A DNA stretch of 33,469 nt, taken from Alphaproteobacteria bacterium (GTDB lineage: Bacteria; Pseudomonadota; Alphaproteobacteria; Puniceispirillales; Puniceispirillaceae). The stretch lies in contig RFZL01000025.1 in NCBI GenBank assembly GCA_009920665.1, positions 1 to 33,469 on the forward strand, read 5' to 3'. The first letter of the stretch is position 1, and each line of letters opens with the position of its first letter. Shown piece after piece: positions 22,221 to 31,027 of the stretch. The notes under the pieces are model-generated. The model did not search any database. It was not told the origin of the DNA and saw nothing but the letters and a program-made list of their open reading frames with translations. The position numbers and the translations under genes are program-made.

Positions 22221-23676
22221 ATGCTGGAAAATTTCCTCGCCGGAACCGGCGCGCTCTTTGGCGATCCCTTCACCATCGCGATCTTTGTTTTCGGTGTCGT
22301 TGGCGGCATGCTGTTCGGTGCCATCCCCGGCGTCAGCATGCTGACCCTTGCGGCGATCCTGCTTCCCTTCACCGCCGATCTGGAACCGGCGCAAGGGGTG
22401 ATGCTGTTCGCCGTCATCTACTGTACCGGCACCTATGGCGGTGCCATCACGGCGATCCTGTTCAACATACCGGGCGCGCCGGAAAACGCACCGACCGCTT
22501 TTGACGGCTACCCGATGACCCGCAAGGGCCAGTCCGGCAAGGCCGTTGGCGCGGCGGTGCTGTGTTCGGCCATCGGCGGTGTCGCATCGGCGCTGGTGAT
22601 GATGGCCGCGACCGAACCGCTGGCCAACTGGGCGATCCGCAATATTGGGCCACCGGAAATCTTCGCGCTGGTGTTCTTTGGACTGGCCGTTGCCTCGTCG
22701 GTTGGCGGGCGGACCATCTGGAAGGGCTGGATGTCGGTGCTTCTCGGTCTGCTGATCGCGACAATCGGCCAGGACCCGGTCGGCGGCATCAACCGCTATA
22801 ATTTCGGCTTCACCGACCTTGCCGCCGGCATCGCTTTCGTCCCGGCGATCCTCGGTTTCTTCGCCGTGTCGGAAATTTTCGTGCAGGCCGAGAAGAAGGC
22901 CACCGGCCAGTTCGATGCGCCAAAGGTCGGCATGTCCTTCCCCACGGTCCTTGAGCTGTGGATGCATAAATTCGCCGTGCCTTCCCGGCATCGGCGCCAC
23001 GCTCGCGGCCTTCATGGGCTATGGCGAGGCGGTGCGCTGGTCGAAGAACAAGGAAGAGTTCGGCAAGGGCAAGCTTGAAGGCGTGATCTCGTCCGAGACA
23101 GCCAACAACGCCGCCACCGGCGCGGCGATGATCCCGCTGCTGGCGCTCGGCCTTCCCGGTGGTGCGCTGACCGCGATGATGGTGGCCGTATTCCAGATGC
23201 ATGACCTTGAACCCGGACCGCTTGTCTTCTACAACTCGCCCGACCTGATCTGGATTGTTTTCGCGGCGATGTTCTACGCCAACCTGTCAATCCTGTTTAT
23301 CGGGCTGATCGAAACCAAGACAATCCTCTATCTGCTGAAGATTCCGTTCCAGTTCCTGGCACCACTGATCCTGCTTCTTGCCACCATCGGCGCCTATATC
23401 AGCCGCGGTTTGGTACTGGACGTGATGGTGATGTTCGGAGCCGGCATTCTGGGCTTCCTGCTGCGTCGGACCGGATATTCGATACCGGGCATTGTGCTTG
23501 GCCTGATCCTCGGCAAGATCGGCGAGCAGAATTTCGCCCAGGGCATGCAGATGGTGCATTATGATCTCGGCACCTATTTTTCGCGGCCGATCTGCTCTAT
23601 CCTGATCGCCGCCGGTGCATTGACACTGGCCGCCGGCGTGTATAGAGCGTTCGCATCATCCTCGCACAAAGCCTAA
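22221..23676 (+). pseudogene. tctA: TTT transporter large membrane subunit TctA, interrupted by an internal deletion/frameshift near 22982
   Basis: Two frames together make one TctA of roughly 485 codons; intact family members have about 500. The first part (ATG 22221) is normal: GGMLFGAIPGVSMLTLAAIL near 28-47, YGGAITAILFNIPGAPENAPT near 75-94, then WMHKFAV at about 22962-22982. The frame then turns into nonsense and ends at 23078. The second part resumes one frame over at LPGIGATLAAFMGYGEAVRW and runs through ETANNAATGAAMIPLLALGL to TAG at 23676 region. Family members have about 12 more residues (of the type RSSxIGxxxGA) between these points, so the break looks like a loss of some 35-40 bases that is not a multiple of three. 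Without repair the transporter would be dead. A sequencing or assembly deletion is quite possible because all neighbours are intact. Confidence 0.8.
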
Positions 23677-23704
23677 AGAGGCCCGGCCCCGGAAAGGACG
23701 CGCC

Positions 23705-25120
23705 GTGTCAGACGACATTGCCAAGACAGACGATACTGTAGACGAACTCGTCGCCCGTGCCCGCGAGGCGCAGAGCGCCTATGAGGCGATGGGATCGCAG
23801 GAATTGTTCGACCGCGCATGTCAGGCTGTGGCCTGGTGCCTGATGGAACCGGACCGGAACCGGCGCCTTGCCGAATTCGCCGTCGCCGAGACCGGCCTTG
23901 GCAATGCCGATGACAAGGTACGAAAGAACCACAACAAGACACTCGGCCTGATGCGTGACATCAAGGGTGTCACCGCTTTTGGCCATATCGAGGATGACGC
24001 GGGGCTGGGCCTGTCGACCTTCCTGCGGCCAAAAGGCGTTGTCGCCGCCATCGTGCCGTCGACGAACCCGCTCGCAACACCGGTCAACAATATGATCAAC
24101 GCTTTGAAGACAGGCAATGCGATCATCCTCGCCCCCTCGCCAAAGGGTGTGAAGCCGCTGCTGGCCCTGCTTGAGCATATCCATCCGGCGCTGGCCGCGC
24201 TTGGGTTGCCGGACGGGCTTGTGCAGATGGTGCCGGTACCGCCGTCGAAGCCGAAAACCCAGCGCCTGATGCAGCTTGCCGACATGGTGCTTGTCACCGG
24301 ATCGCAGGCGAATGTGCGGGCCGGCTATTCATCGGGAACACCGGCCATCGGTGTCGGGGCCGGCAATGTGGTAACCATTGTTGACGAAACCGCCGACATT
24401 GCCGCAGCGGCGGCGAAAATCGCCGCGTCCAAGACCTTTGACAACGCCACCTCCTGTTCCTCGGAAAATGCGGTGATTGCTGTTGATGCGGTCCATGACG
24501 AGCTTGTCGCGGCGCTGGCGGCCGAGGGCGGCTATCTTCTCGACGACGCGCAGACCGCCAGCCTTGAGGCCATGCACTGGCATCATGGCAAGCTGGCACC
24601 GCGCCTTCTGGCCAAGGATATAGATATCGTGCTGGCCGAGACCGGCCTTGCCGACAGCGCGCCGCCCGGCACCCGCTTCCTTGTCGCGCCGCAAACGCAG
24701 ATTGGTTCTGATCACCCGATGACCGGCGAGAAAATGGCGCTGTTCCTGGCGCTGCACCGCGCCAGTGATTTCGACGAGGCCCTGCATAAGGCCATCGCCA
24801 TCCAGAATGTCATGGGTGCCGGCCATTCGCTTGGCCTGCATTCTGGTGATGACGCGCGCGCGCGTCGGCTCGCCATGGAGGCGCGCACCTGCCGGGTGAT
24901 CGTCAATCAGGCGCATTGTTTCGCCAATGGCGGTTTCTTCAATAATGGCATGCCCTTCTCGCTGTCGATGGGATGTGGCAGCTGGGGCGGCAATTCGATC
25001 GATGAGAACCTGAACTGGCGCCATTTCGTGAATCAGGTTCGCATCGTGCGGACAATACCCGAACGCAAGCCTTCGCTTGACGAGATTTTCGGCGATTATT
25101 GGGAAGATCACGGCAAATGA
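23705..25120 (+). CDS. sauS: Sulfoacetaldehyde dehydrogenase (CoA-acylating)
   Basis: The 471-residue product is a CoA-acylating aldehyde dehydrogenase: PSTNPLATPVNNMINALKTGN (about 118-138) shapes the cofactor site, NATSCSSENAV places the catalytic Cys251, and GCGSWGGNSIDENLNWRHFVN is the family C-terminus. It would reduce sulfoacetyl-CoA to sulfoacetaldehyde with NAD(P)H and release CoA. The sulfonate assignment rests on the CSSEN motif context resembling SauS and on immediate coupling to a sulfoacetate-CoA ligase-like gene (ATGA overlap) downstream of a transporter. EutE/PduP-type acetaldehyde or propionaldehyde dehydrogenases are the alternative, but there is no microcompartment or alcohol dehydrogenase gene here. 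The GTG start at 23705 follows GGAAAGGA. Product is then expected to go to Xsc, which is absent from the window. Confidence 0.78.
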   Translation: MSDDIAKTDDTVDELVARAREAQSAYEAMGSQELFDRACQAVAWCLMEPDRNRRLAEFAVAETGLGNADDKVRKNHNKTLGLMRDIKGVTAFGHIEDDAGLGLSTFLRPKGVVAAIVPSTNPLATPVNNMINALKTGNAIILAPSPKGVKPLLALLEHIHPALAALGLPDGLVQMVPVPPSKPKTQRLMQLADMVLVTGSQANVRAGYSSGTPAIGVGAGNVVTIVDETADIAAAAAKIAASKTFDNATSCSSENAVIAVDAVHDELVAALAAEGGYLLDDAQTASLEAMHWHHGKLAPRLLAKDIDIVLAETGLADSAPPGTRFLVAPQTQIGSDHPMTGEKMALFLALHRASDFDEALHKAIAIQNVMGAGHSLGLHSGDDARARRLAMEARTCRVIVNQAHCFANGGFFNNGMPFSLSMGCGSWGGNSIDENLNWRHFVNQVRIVRTIPERKPSLDEIFGDYWEDHGK

Positions 25121-26637
25121 CACCGAGCATCATCGCGCAGCTTGACGCCAATGCCGCGGCTGACGGTGATGCGGCATGGCTGATCTCGCCTGATACGGGC
25201 GACAGCGTCACCTGGTCGGAGGCGGCCGCATGGTCGCGCGACATTGCCTGCCGGCTCGATGCGATGGGACTTGCCGAGGGCGCGCCCGTCGCCGTCGCCG
25301 CGCAGAATGCGATCTGGTCGACGCTGTGCTTCACCGGCATCACCACCGGCGGCTATCTGGCGACGCCGCTGAACCTTGTCGCCGGCGCACGGGTGATGTC
25401 CTATGTGATCGAGCATTCCGGGGTCGAGGTGATCCTGTGTACCGATGATCACCGCCAGCTGATTGACGAGGCGCTGGCGGACACCGACCGCCAGGTGACG
25501 ATCATCAGACTCGACCCCGACAACGGGCCGGAATGGCCCGACGGACCGGCACCGGCGCAGACACCGCGTGCAACGCCGGACGCCGGGACTGCCGGCCTGC
25601 TGATGTATACTTCGGGGACGACCGGCAACCCGAAGGGTGTCGTTCTCAGCCACGCCAATCTGATGGCCGCCGGCATGAATGTTGTGGAGGGCCACGGCGT
25701 TCGCCCAGACGACACGGCGATGTGCGTTCTGCCGATTTATCACATTAACGGGCTATGCGTGACGGTGATGGGCACGCTGATGTCGGGCAGCGGCCTTGTG
25801 ATGCCGTACAAATTCTCGCAACGGGCCTTCTGGCAGCAGGTTCAAAACTGCGATGTCAGCTGGTTCAGCGCCGTGCCAACCCTGTTCGCCTATCTCCTGA
25901 ATGACGAGACGCCACCACAGATCAATCGCGACAGGCTGCGCTTCTCGCGCTCGGCCTCGGCTCCCCTGTCACCGGAAATCCACCGCCGTTTCGAGGATCG
26001 GTTCGGCATTCCGATCATCGAAACCATGGGCTTGACCGAAACCGGCGCGCAGATTCTGACCAACCCGATGCCGCCGGCCACCCGCAAGATCGGCTCGCCC
26101 GGCGTTGCTGTCGGCAATGAGATCATCATCGGTGATGACAGCCAGCAGGAAGTGGCACGCGGCGTTACCGGCGAGATTCTGGTGCGCGGCCCGAACGTCA
26201 TGCGCGGCTATCTTGGCCAGCCGGAAGAAACCGCCAAAACCATCACCCCCGAGGGATGGCTTCGCACCGGCGACCTCGGGCATATGGACGAGGACGGGTT
26301 TGTTTTTGTGACCGGTCGCATCAAGGAACTGATCATCAAGGGCGGCGAGAATATCGCCCCGCGCGAGGTCGACGAGGTGCTGCTGGAGCATGACACCATC
26401 CTCGAGGCGGCGGCCTTTGCTGTGCCATGCGATCAATATGGCCAGCGCGTCGAGGCCTGCATTCGCTACAAGCCCGGCAAGGCGGCTGACGAGGCGGTTT
26501 TGCTGGCGCATTGCATCGCCCGGCTTGGCAGGTTCAAGGCACCTGACCGCGTGCATGTCCTTGACGACCTGCCAAAGGGTCCGTCCGGCAAGGTCCAGCG
26601 GCTGAAACTCTATGGTCTGGTCTATGATAATGGCTGA
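25117..26637 (+). CDS. sauT: Acyl-CoA synthetase, probable sulfoacetate-CoA ligase
   Basis: The 506-residue product is an AMP-forming acyl-CoA synthetase: P-loop YTSGTTGNPKGVVLSH (164-179), LPIYHINGL, the ETMGLTETGAQI adenine site, GWLRTGDLGHMDEDGFVF hinge and the C-terminal Lys492 in GPSGKVQR. It activates a carboxylate with ATP and CoA. Being translationally fused to the acylating dehydrogenase, it most likely makes sulfoacetyl-CoA, as SauT does. The acid cannot be proved from sequence, and other short acids are possible. The ATG at 25117 overlaps the sauS stop (ATGA); the frame upstream to 25099 is part of sauS. The next gene begins 15 bases later. Confidence 0.76.
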   Translation: MTPSIIAQLDANAAADGDAAWLISPDTGDSVTWSEAAAWSRDIACRLDAMGLAEGAPVAVAAQNAIWSTLCFTGITTGGYLATPLNLVAGARVMSYVIEHSGVEVILCTDDHRQLIDEALADTDRQVTIIRLDPDNGPEWPDGPAPAQTPRATPDAGTAGLLMYTSGTTGNPKGVVLSHANLMAAGMNVVEGHGVRPDDTAMCVLPIYHINGLCVTVMGTLMSGSGLVMPYKFSQRAFWQQVQNCDVSWFSAVPTLFAYLLNDETPPQINRDRLRFSRSASAPLSPEIHRRFEDRFGIPIIETMGLTETGAQILTNPMPPATRKIGSPGVAVGNEIIIGDDSQQEVARGVTGEILVRGPNVMRGYLGQPEETAKTITPEGWLRTGDLGHMDEDGFVFVTGRIKELIIKGGENIAPREVDEVLLEHDTILEAAAFAVPCDQYGQRVEACIRYKPGKAADEAVLLAHCIARLGRFKAPDRVHVLDDLPKGPSGKVQRLKLYGLVYDNG

Positions 26638-26652
26638 TGCGAGACTGGACGG

Positions 26653-27423
26653 GTGAACGCACTGTCCCTTCAGGCCCTTTTGCCAAGCCTCGACCCGCTT
26701 CTGATTGCCAGCATCTGCGGCATCTTCATATTTGCCGGGATCGTCAAGGGGTTCCTCGGCATCGGGCTTCCCGCCGCCGCCATGGGGCTCCTGACGTTGA
26801 TCTTTCCGCCGACCGAGGCGATATCGCTGCTGTGGCTGCCGATTCTGTTCAGTAACATGTTCCAGTTTGGTCGCGCACGGAACAAACGCGAGATCGCCGT
26901 CACCTATAAATGGTTCGCCGCCGCGATTTTCATCAGTATTTTCCTGACATCGCTGTTCATCAATGACTACCCGACCGCCCTGCTGACCGTCGCCATCGGG
27001 GTGGCGATGGTGGTGTTTTCCATGAATCTGCTATTCGGTCTGTCGTTGCCGGTTGGTCCGGGGCGCGGCTGGCAGGTCGGCGTCGGCATTGTGTCGGGTG
27101 TCCTTGGCGGCCTGTCCTCGATCTGGTCGCCGCCGGTGGCGATGTATCTGATGGCGCGCAACACACCGAAGGACATGTTCATCGGTGCCACCGGCTTTCT
27201 GTTCCTCGCCGGCTGCCTGCCACTCGGGGTCGGGCTCGTCATTTCCGGACTGATCACCGGGCCGGTCATCGTGAAATCGCTTCTTGGCCTGCTGATGACG
27301 CTGATTGGCTTCCGGATTGGTGAAATCCTGCGCGAACGTATCTCACAGGACAGGTTCCGCCAGGTGGTTCTGGTCGCCTTTCTGATCATGGGCGGGCGGC
27401 TTATCACCACCGGCCTTCTGTAA
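26653..27423 (+). CDS. tauE: TauE/SafE-family sulfite/organosulfonate exporter (TSUP permease)
   Basis: The 256-residue product has about eight membrane helices in two similar halves (for example IASICGIFIFAGIVKGFLGIG and VGIVSGVLGGLSSIWSPPVA), the layout of the TSUP/DUF81 family. In sulfonate degraders such proteins export sulfite formed by C-S bond cleavage, and that role fits its position at the end of the sau genes. The motif GxxKGFLGIGLP is the conserved first-repeat loop. GTG 26653 lies 15 bases after sauT, so it is in the same operon; no strong SD is visible. It converges on the orphan permease. Import of a substrate instead of export cannot be excluded. Confidence 0.82.
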   Translation: MNALSLQALLPSLDPLLIASICGIFIFAGIVKGFLGIGLPAAAMGLLTLIFPPTEAISLLWLPILFSNMFQFGRARNKREIAVTYKWFAAAIFISIFLTSLFINDYPTALLTVAIGVAMVVFSMNLLFGLSLPVGPGRGWQVGVGIVSGVLGGLSSIWSPPVAMYLMARNTPKDMFIGATGFLFLAGCLPLGVGLVISGLITGPVIVKSLLGLLMTLIGFRIGEILRERISQDRFRQVVLVAFLIMGGRLITTGLL

Positions 27424-27443
27424 TCGCGCCAAACCGTGTACGA

Positions 27444-28355
27444 TCAGCCCTTCCCGCGCCACGGGATCAACTGTCCAATCACCCAGCGCATGGCAAGGTC
27501 GAACAGCAATCCCAACAGCCCCATGATCAGGATTGTCACCCAGATCAGCTCATAATCGGACACCGTCCGTGCGACATTTTCGATAAAGCCGATACCGGTT
27601 GTGCCAGCCAGCATCTCGGCCGCGACAAGCGTTCCCCAGCAGACACCTATGGCGATCCGCACCCCGGTCAGTATTTCCGGCAACGCGTTGGGAAGAATGA
27701 CATGGCGCAGAATCTGTCCGTTCGTCGCGCCAAGTGAATGTGACGCGCGAATTTTTGACAGCTGCGTTCCCGAGGCACCGGTCCGAGCCGAAATCACCAT
27801 GATGGCGAAGGCGACCATGAACAGAAGGAAGATCTTGCCATCATCCTGAATGCCGAAAATCGTCAGGATCAGCGGTGCCCAGGCCAATGGCGGCACCGGC
27901 CGGTACAGCTCGATCATCGGGTCGAAGAAGGATTTGAAGAAACGCGAGACGCCCATATAGATGCCAAGCGGCACCCCAAGAAGAATGCCAAGCGACAGCG
28001 CCACAAGGACGCGGAACATCGAATCCCAGATATGCCCGTCAAGCATCGGCACCACGCCGAGATAGACATCCCCCTGCGCCACGGCCAGCAAATGGTCCTT
28101 GTAGGTTGGCCGGAAGCCGCCATCCGCGCCATGCAGGCCGTAACGCCCCGGCAACATGTCGACCAGCCCGTCAGCTATCAGGAAGTCGACCACCTTCGCC
28201 ACCGGCAGCCATTTCCACCACAACAGCGTCGTCCCCTTATAGCCGCCGCCGCCGGCAATATCCGGATTGGCGAGGGTCGAGAAGGTGGCCACAACGGCCG
28301 GAAAGATGACAGAAACGGGAAACCACAGGCATCGTAACCCAATCGAAGTTACCAA
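27444..28355 (-). CDS. ABC transporter permease, TauC/SsuC-like, without partner genes
   Basis: The 303-residue product matches inner-membrane permeases for taurine, sulfonate or nitrate: GVPLGIYMGVSRFFKSFFDP, ELYRPVPPLAWAPLIL and the EAA-type loop SHSLGATNGQILRHVILPNA, which contacts the ATPase. An N-terminal helix (CLWFPVSVIFPAVVATF) is followed by a long periplasmic stretch (about residues 30-100) not usual in short TauC proteins. The start is uncertain: the frame begins at TTG 28355 with no SD, and the N-terminus may be truncated. No binding protein or ATPase gene lies next to it, so it is either an orphan remnant or works with subunits encoded elsewhere. It ends tail-to-tail with tauE. 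Taurine specificity is not established. Confidence 0.75.
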   Translation of the reverse strand: MVTSIGLRCLWFPVSVIFPAVVATFSTLANPDIAGGGGYKGTTLLWWKWLPVAKVVDFLIADGLVDMLPGRYGLHGADGGFRPTYKDHLLAVAQGDVYLGVVPMLDGHIWDSMFRVLVALSLGILLGVPLGIYMGVSRFFKSFFDPMIELYRPVPPLAWAPLILTIFGIQDDGKIFLLFMVAFAIMVISARTGASGTQLSKIRASHSLGATNGQILRHVILPNALPEILTGVRIAIGVCWGTLVAAEMLAGTTGIGFIENVARTVSDYELIWVTILIMGLLGLLFDLAMRWVIGQLIPWRGKG

Positions 28356-28494
28356 AGGGTTAAGCCAAGGCGGTTAAAGCGTTATTTTCTTTTTTATTTG
28401 GCTGGTGTAACAAACCGCACCGGTGTGTGCGTTCGCCCAGCGTCCACATATCGGGCCACATTTCGAGATGATCTGCAGTGGGATGGTGCGAAGA
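28356..28494 (+). promoter_or_regulatory. Leader/promoter region of the DUF1737-metZ pair
   Basis: This 139-base gap has an AT-rich core (28380-28400), direct repeats GGTTAA, AGCCAA/TTGGCT mirrored at 28363 and 28398, and a CGCAC/GTGCG hairpin at 28416-28431. Methionine genes of alphaproteobacteria often carry SAM-sensing leaders, but I cannot match the SAM-II consensus here. Confidence 0.35.
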
Positions 28495-28689
28495 ATGAAC
28501 AAGAGCTACCGTTTTCTGACCGGGCCTGACGATGCGGCCTTCTGCCAGAAAGTCAGCGATGCCCTTGCCGAGGGATATGAACTCTATGGCAATCCAATGA
28601 TGGTTGTCAGCAATGGCGAGCGCTATTGCGGCCAGGCTGTCATCATGCCGAACACGACAATCGGTGACGGGGACCGCGAGGATGACTGA
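28495..28689 (+). CDS. DUF1737 small protein, metZ-linked
   Basis: The 64-residue product from ATG 28495 (MNKSYRFLTGPDDAAFCQKV) contains the DUF1737 domain: YRFLTGPDDAAFC, ALAEGYELYGNPMMV and the GQAVIMP strand. Members are small, soluble and often carried beside methionine genes in alphaproteobacteria; function is unknown. It has no membrane segment. The stop overlaps the metZ start by eight bases, so the two are translationally coupled. The frame extends upstream to GTG 28423, but the family starts at the ATG used. No strong SD is visible before it (GGTGCGAAGA). Confidence 0.85.
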   Translation: MNKSYRFLTGPDDAAFCQKVSDALAEGYELYGNPMMVVSNGERYCGQAVIMPNTTIGDGDREDD

Positions 28690-29860
28690 CGAATATCGCC
28701 GCGACACCAAACTTGTCCGTGGCGGCCTTGCCCGTACGTCCTTTCAGGAGACCAGCGAGGCGCTGTTCCTGAATTCCGGCTATGTCTATGACAATGCCGA
28801 GGAAGCCGCCGCCGCCTTTGCCGGCGAGGCTGACCGCTATGTCTATTCGCGCTATGGCAACCCGACGGTGACCATGCTTCAGGACCGGCTTGCCGCGCTT
28901 GAGGGTGCCGAGGCCTGTCTTGCCACCGGCACCGGCATGGCCGGCGTGTTCGCGGCGCTGGCCTGCCAGCTCGACACCGGCGACCGGGTGGTGGCCAGCC
29001 GTGCCCTGTTCGGGGCCTGCTATGCCATCCTGCATGACATCCTGCCACGTTGGGGGATCACCACCGAGTTCGTCGACGGCACCGATCTGGATCAATGGCG
29101 CGCCGCCCTGTCCACCCCGGCCAAGGTGGTGTTTTTCGAATCCCCCTCCAACCCGATGCTTGACCTTGTCGATATCGAGGCAGTTGCCGAGATGGCGCAT
29201 GCGGCGGGCGCGACGGTCATTATCGACAATGTCTTCGCCACCCCGATCGCGCAGCATCCGTTGACGCTTGGCGCTGATATCGTGATCTATTCGGCAACCA
29301 AGCATATTGACGGCCAGGGACGTGTCCTTGGCGGCGCGGTTCTCGCCAGCGAGACCTTCATCAAGGAGCGGATGCTGAAATTCTACCGCCAGACCGGACC
29401 CTCGATCAGCCCGTTCAATGCATGGGTCCTGGTGAAATCACTGGAAACGCTGTCATTGCGGGTTGAGCGTCAGGCGGCAAGTGCCCTTGAACTGGCGCGC
29501 TGGCTGGAATCACGCACGGACATTGCCGATCTGCGCTATCCGGGGCTGGCAAGCCATCCGCAGCACGCCCTTGCAAAGCGCCAGATGTCGAATGGCGGCT
29601 CGCTTGTCGCCTTTACGCTTGCCAGCGGGACCGAATCCGCCTTCCGGGTGCTGAACAGCCTGCAGCTGATCGATATCTCGAACAATCTTGGCGATTCAAA
29701 GACCCTCGCCTGCCACCCCGGCTCGACAACCCACAGCAGCGTCAGCGCCGATGACCGTGCAGCGATGGGCATTGCCGACGGCAGCATCCGCCTGTCCATC
29801 GGGCTGGAGGATATGGAGGATCTGAAGACCGATCTTGACCGGGCGCTTGCCGCCATCTGA
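28682..29860 (+). CDS. metZ: O-succinylhomoserine sulfhydrylase
   Basis: The 392-residue product is a Cys/Met-metabolism PLP enzyme. Visible are RYGNPTVTMLQDRLAALEGAE (57-77), ATGTGMAGVFA, DNVFATP and the PLP-binding Lys207 in YSATKHIDGQGR. The KHIDGQGRVLGG stretch is typical of MetZ rather than MetB/MetC. It joins sulfide to O-succinylhomoserine to give homocysteine, the direct sulfhydrylation route to methionine. It overlaps the DUF1737 gene by eight bases; an upstream ATG at 28604 was rejected as it lies inside that gene. A link to the sulfonate genes (sulfite to sulfide to homocysteine) is plausible but only inference. Confidence 0.94.
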   Translation: MTDEYRRDTKLVRGGLARTSFQETSEALFLNSGYVYDNAEEAAAAFAGEADRYVYSRYGNPTVTMLQDRLAALEGAEACLATGTGMAGVFAALACQLDTGDRVVASRALFGACYAILHDILPRWGITTEFVDGTDLDQWRAALSTPAKVVFFESPSNPMLDLVDIEAVAEMAHAAGATVIIDNVFATPIAQHPLTLGADIVIYSATKHIDGQGRVLGGAVLASETFIKERMLKFYRQTGPSISPFNAWVLVKSLETLSLRVERQAASALELARWLESRTDIADLRYPGLASHPQHALAKRQMSNGGSLVAFTLASGTESAFRVLNSLQLIDISNNLGDSKTLACHPGSTTHSSVSADDRAAMGIADGSIRLSIGLEDMEDLKTDLDRALAAI

Positions 29861-30026
29861 CCGCCACGACCATGCCTCACGTCACGGTTCGCACTTGCGG
29901 CATGAAGGTGCAGGCTGAATAATGCCGGAACAGGCTGCAGGGCGGCTGCCAGCCCACCCCATGCACAGCAGCCGACAACTGATGATGGCTGACCGGGCGT
30001 GCCCGTGATGCGGGACGGAGGCGCGC

Positions 30027-31013
30027 GTGACCTCAATCGTGATTACCGGGGCCAACGGCTTTATCGGACGGCTGCTGGCCGCGCGGCTGACCGTCGGCAC
30101 GCAGATCATGATTGGCGGGCAGACACGGACTATCGGCACGCGGACCCTTGTCGACCGGTTCATTCCCGATGAGGCCGCCAATGATCCGGAATGGATCAGG
30201 GGTGATCTCGGCGCGCTGATCACCGACCGGCCGGAACTCTTCACTGGCGCGGATGTCGTTCTGCATCTTGCCAGCGCCGTCAGCGGCGAATGCGAGGCCG
30301 ATCTCGATCTGGGGCTGGACGCCAATCTGTTCACCGGCATCGCGCTTGGACGCTGCCTTGCCGCCACATCCCGCAAGCCGATGCTGGTCTTTGCAAGTTC
30401 GCTTGCCATCTATGGCGGCACTCCGGACCAGCCGCTTGCCGACTTGATCACCGACACCACCCGCCCGACGCCGCAGAACAGCTATGGCGCACAGAAACTG
30501 ATGCTGGAGGAATTCTACGCCGACCTCGCACGGCGCGGCATGATCTCGTCCCGCTCGGTCAGGCTGATGACGGTCAGCGTGCGCCCCGGCAAACCGAACG
30601 CCGCCGCCAGCAGTTTCCTGTCCGGCATGATTCGCGAGCCGCTGCAGGGCGAGCCTGCCAATGTGCCGGTCGATAAGGCGCTTCGTGTCTTGCTGAATTC
30701 GCCGACCGGCGCGGTTGGCGGGTTGATGCATGCCATGTCGGTCGCCGATGATGATTGGGGCGCGCCACTTGGTCTGAACCTGCCCGGCATTTCGGTGATG
30801 GTCGGCGAGATGGTCGAGGCGCTTCGCGAGGTAGGCGGTGAAGAGGCTGTTTCAAGACTGACTTTTGACCGCGACGAGGCGATTGAACGCATCGTGTCGG
30901 GATGGCCCACCGCGGCGCAGAGCACACGCGCCGCACGTCTCGGCTTTGCCGCCGACAGGCCCTTCATCGCCGCTGTTCGCGATTTTGCCGCATCGCTTGA
31001 CCGCATTGCTTGA
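30027..31013 (+). CDS. NAD-dependent epimerase/dehydratase, D-erythronate dehydrogenase (DenD)-like
   Basis: The 328-residue product is an extended [12 protein letters not shown] (7-15) binds [13 protein letters not shown] and [11 protein letters not shown] give the Ser, Tyr and Lys of the catalytic site. [38 protein letters not shown] and the [16 protein letters not shown] stretch are like DenD (D-erythronate dehydrogenase) proteins, which oxidise the C2 hydroxyl of four-carbon sugar acids. The GTG start at 30027 follows a GGAG site. It lies 14 bases before cuyA. Its presence beside a cysteate lyase and a beta-hydroxyacid dehydrogenase is unusual; the true substrate could be a sugar acid or another hydroxy acid. 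Confidence 0.75.
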   Translation: MTSIVITGANGFIGRLLAARLTVGTQIMIGGQTRTIGTRTLVDRFIPDEAANDPEWIRGDLGALITDRPELFTGADVVLHLASAVSGECEADLDLGLDANLFTGIALGRCLAATSRKPMLVFASSLAIYGGTPDQPLADLITDTTRPTPQNSYGAQKLMLEEFYADLARRGMISSRSVRLMTVSVRPGKPNAAASSFLSGMIREPLQGEPANVPVDKALRVLLNSPTGAVGGLMHAMSVADDDWGAPLGLNLPGISVMVGEMVEALREVGGEEAVSRLTFDRDEAIERIVSGWPTAAQSTRAARLGFAADRPFIAAVRDFAASLDRIA

Positions 31014-31027
31014 AAGGAATTGATATC

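Noticed and set aside
23705-26637. EutE/PduP-type aldehyde utilisation operon
   Set aside because: No microcompartment shell, alcohol dehydrogenase or lyase genes; the coupling to a CoA ligase and TauE favours a sulfonate route.
28356-28494. SAM-II riboswitch
   Set aside because: The conserved loop and 3' pseudoknot sequence could not be found by eye.
29861-30026. Small gene between metZ and the DenD-like gene
   Set aside because: Only very short frames without SD are present; the gap probably holds the promoter and leader of the next operon.
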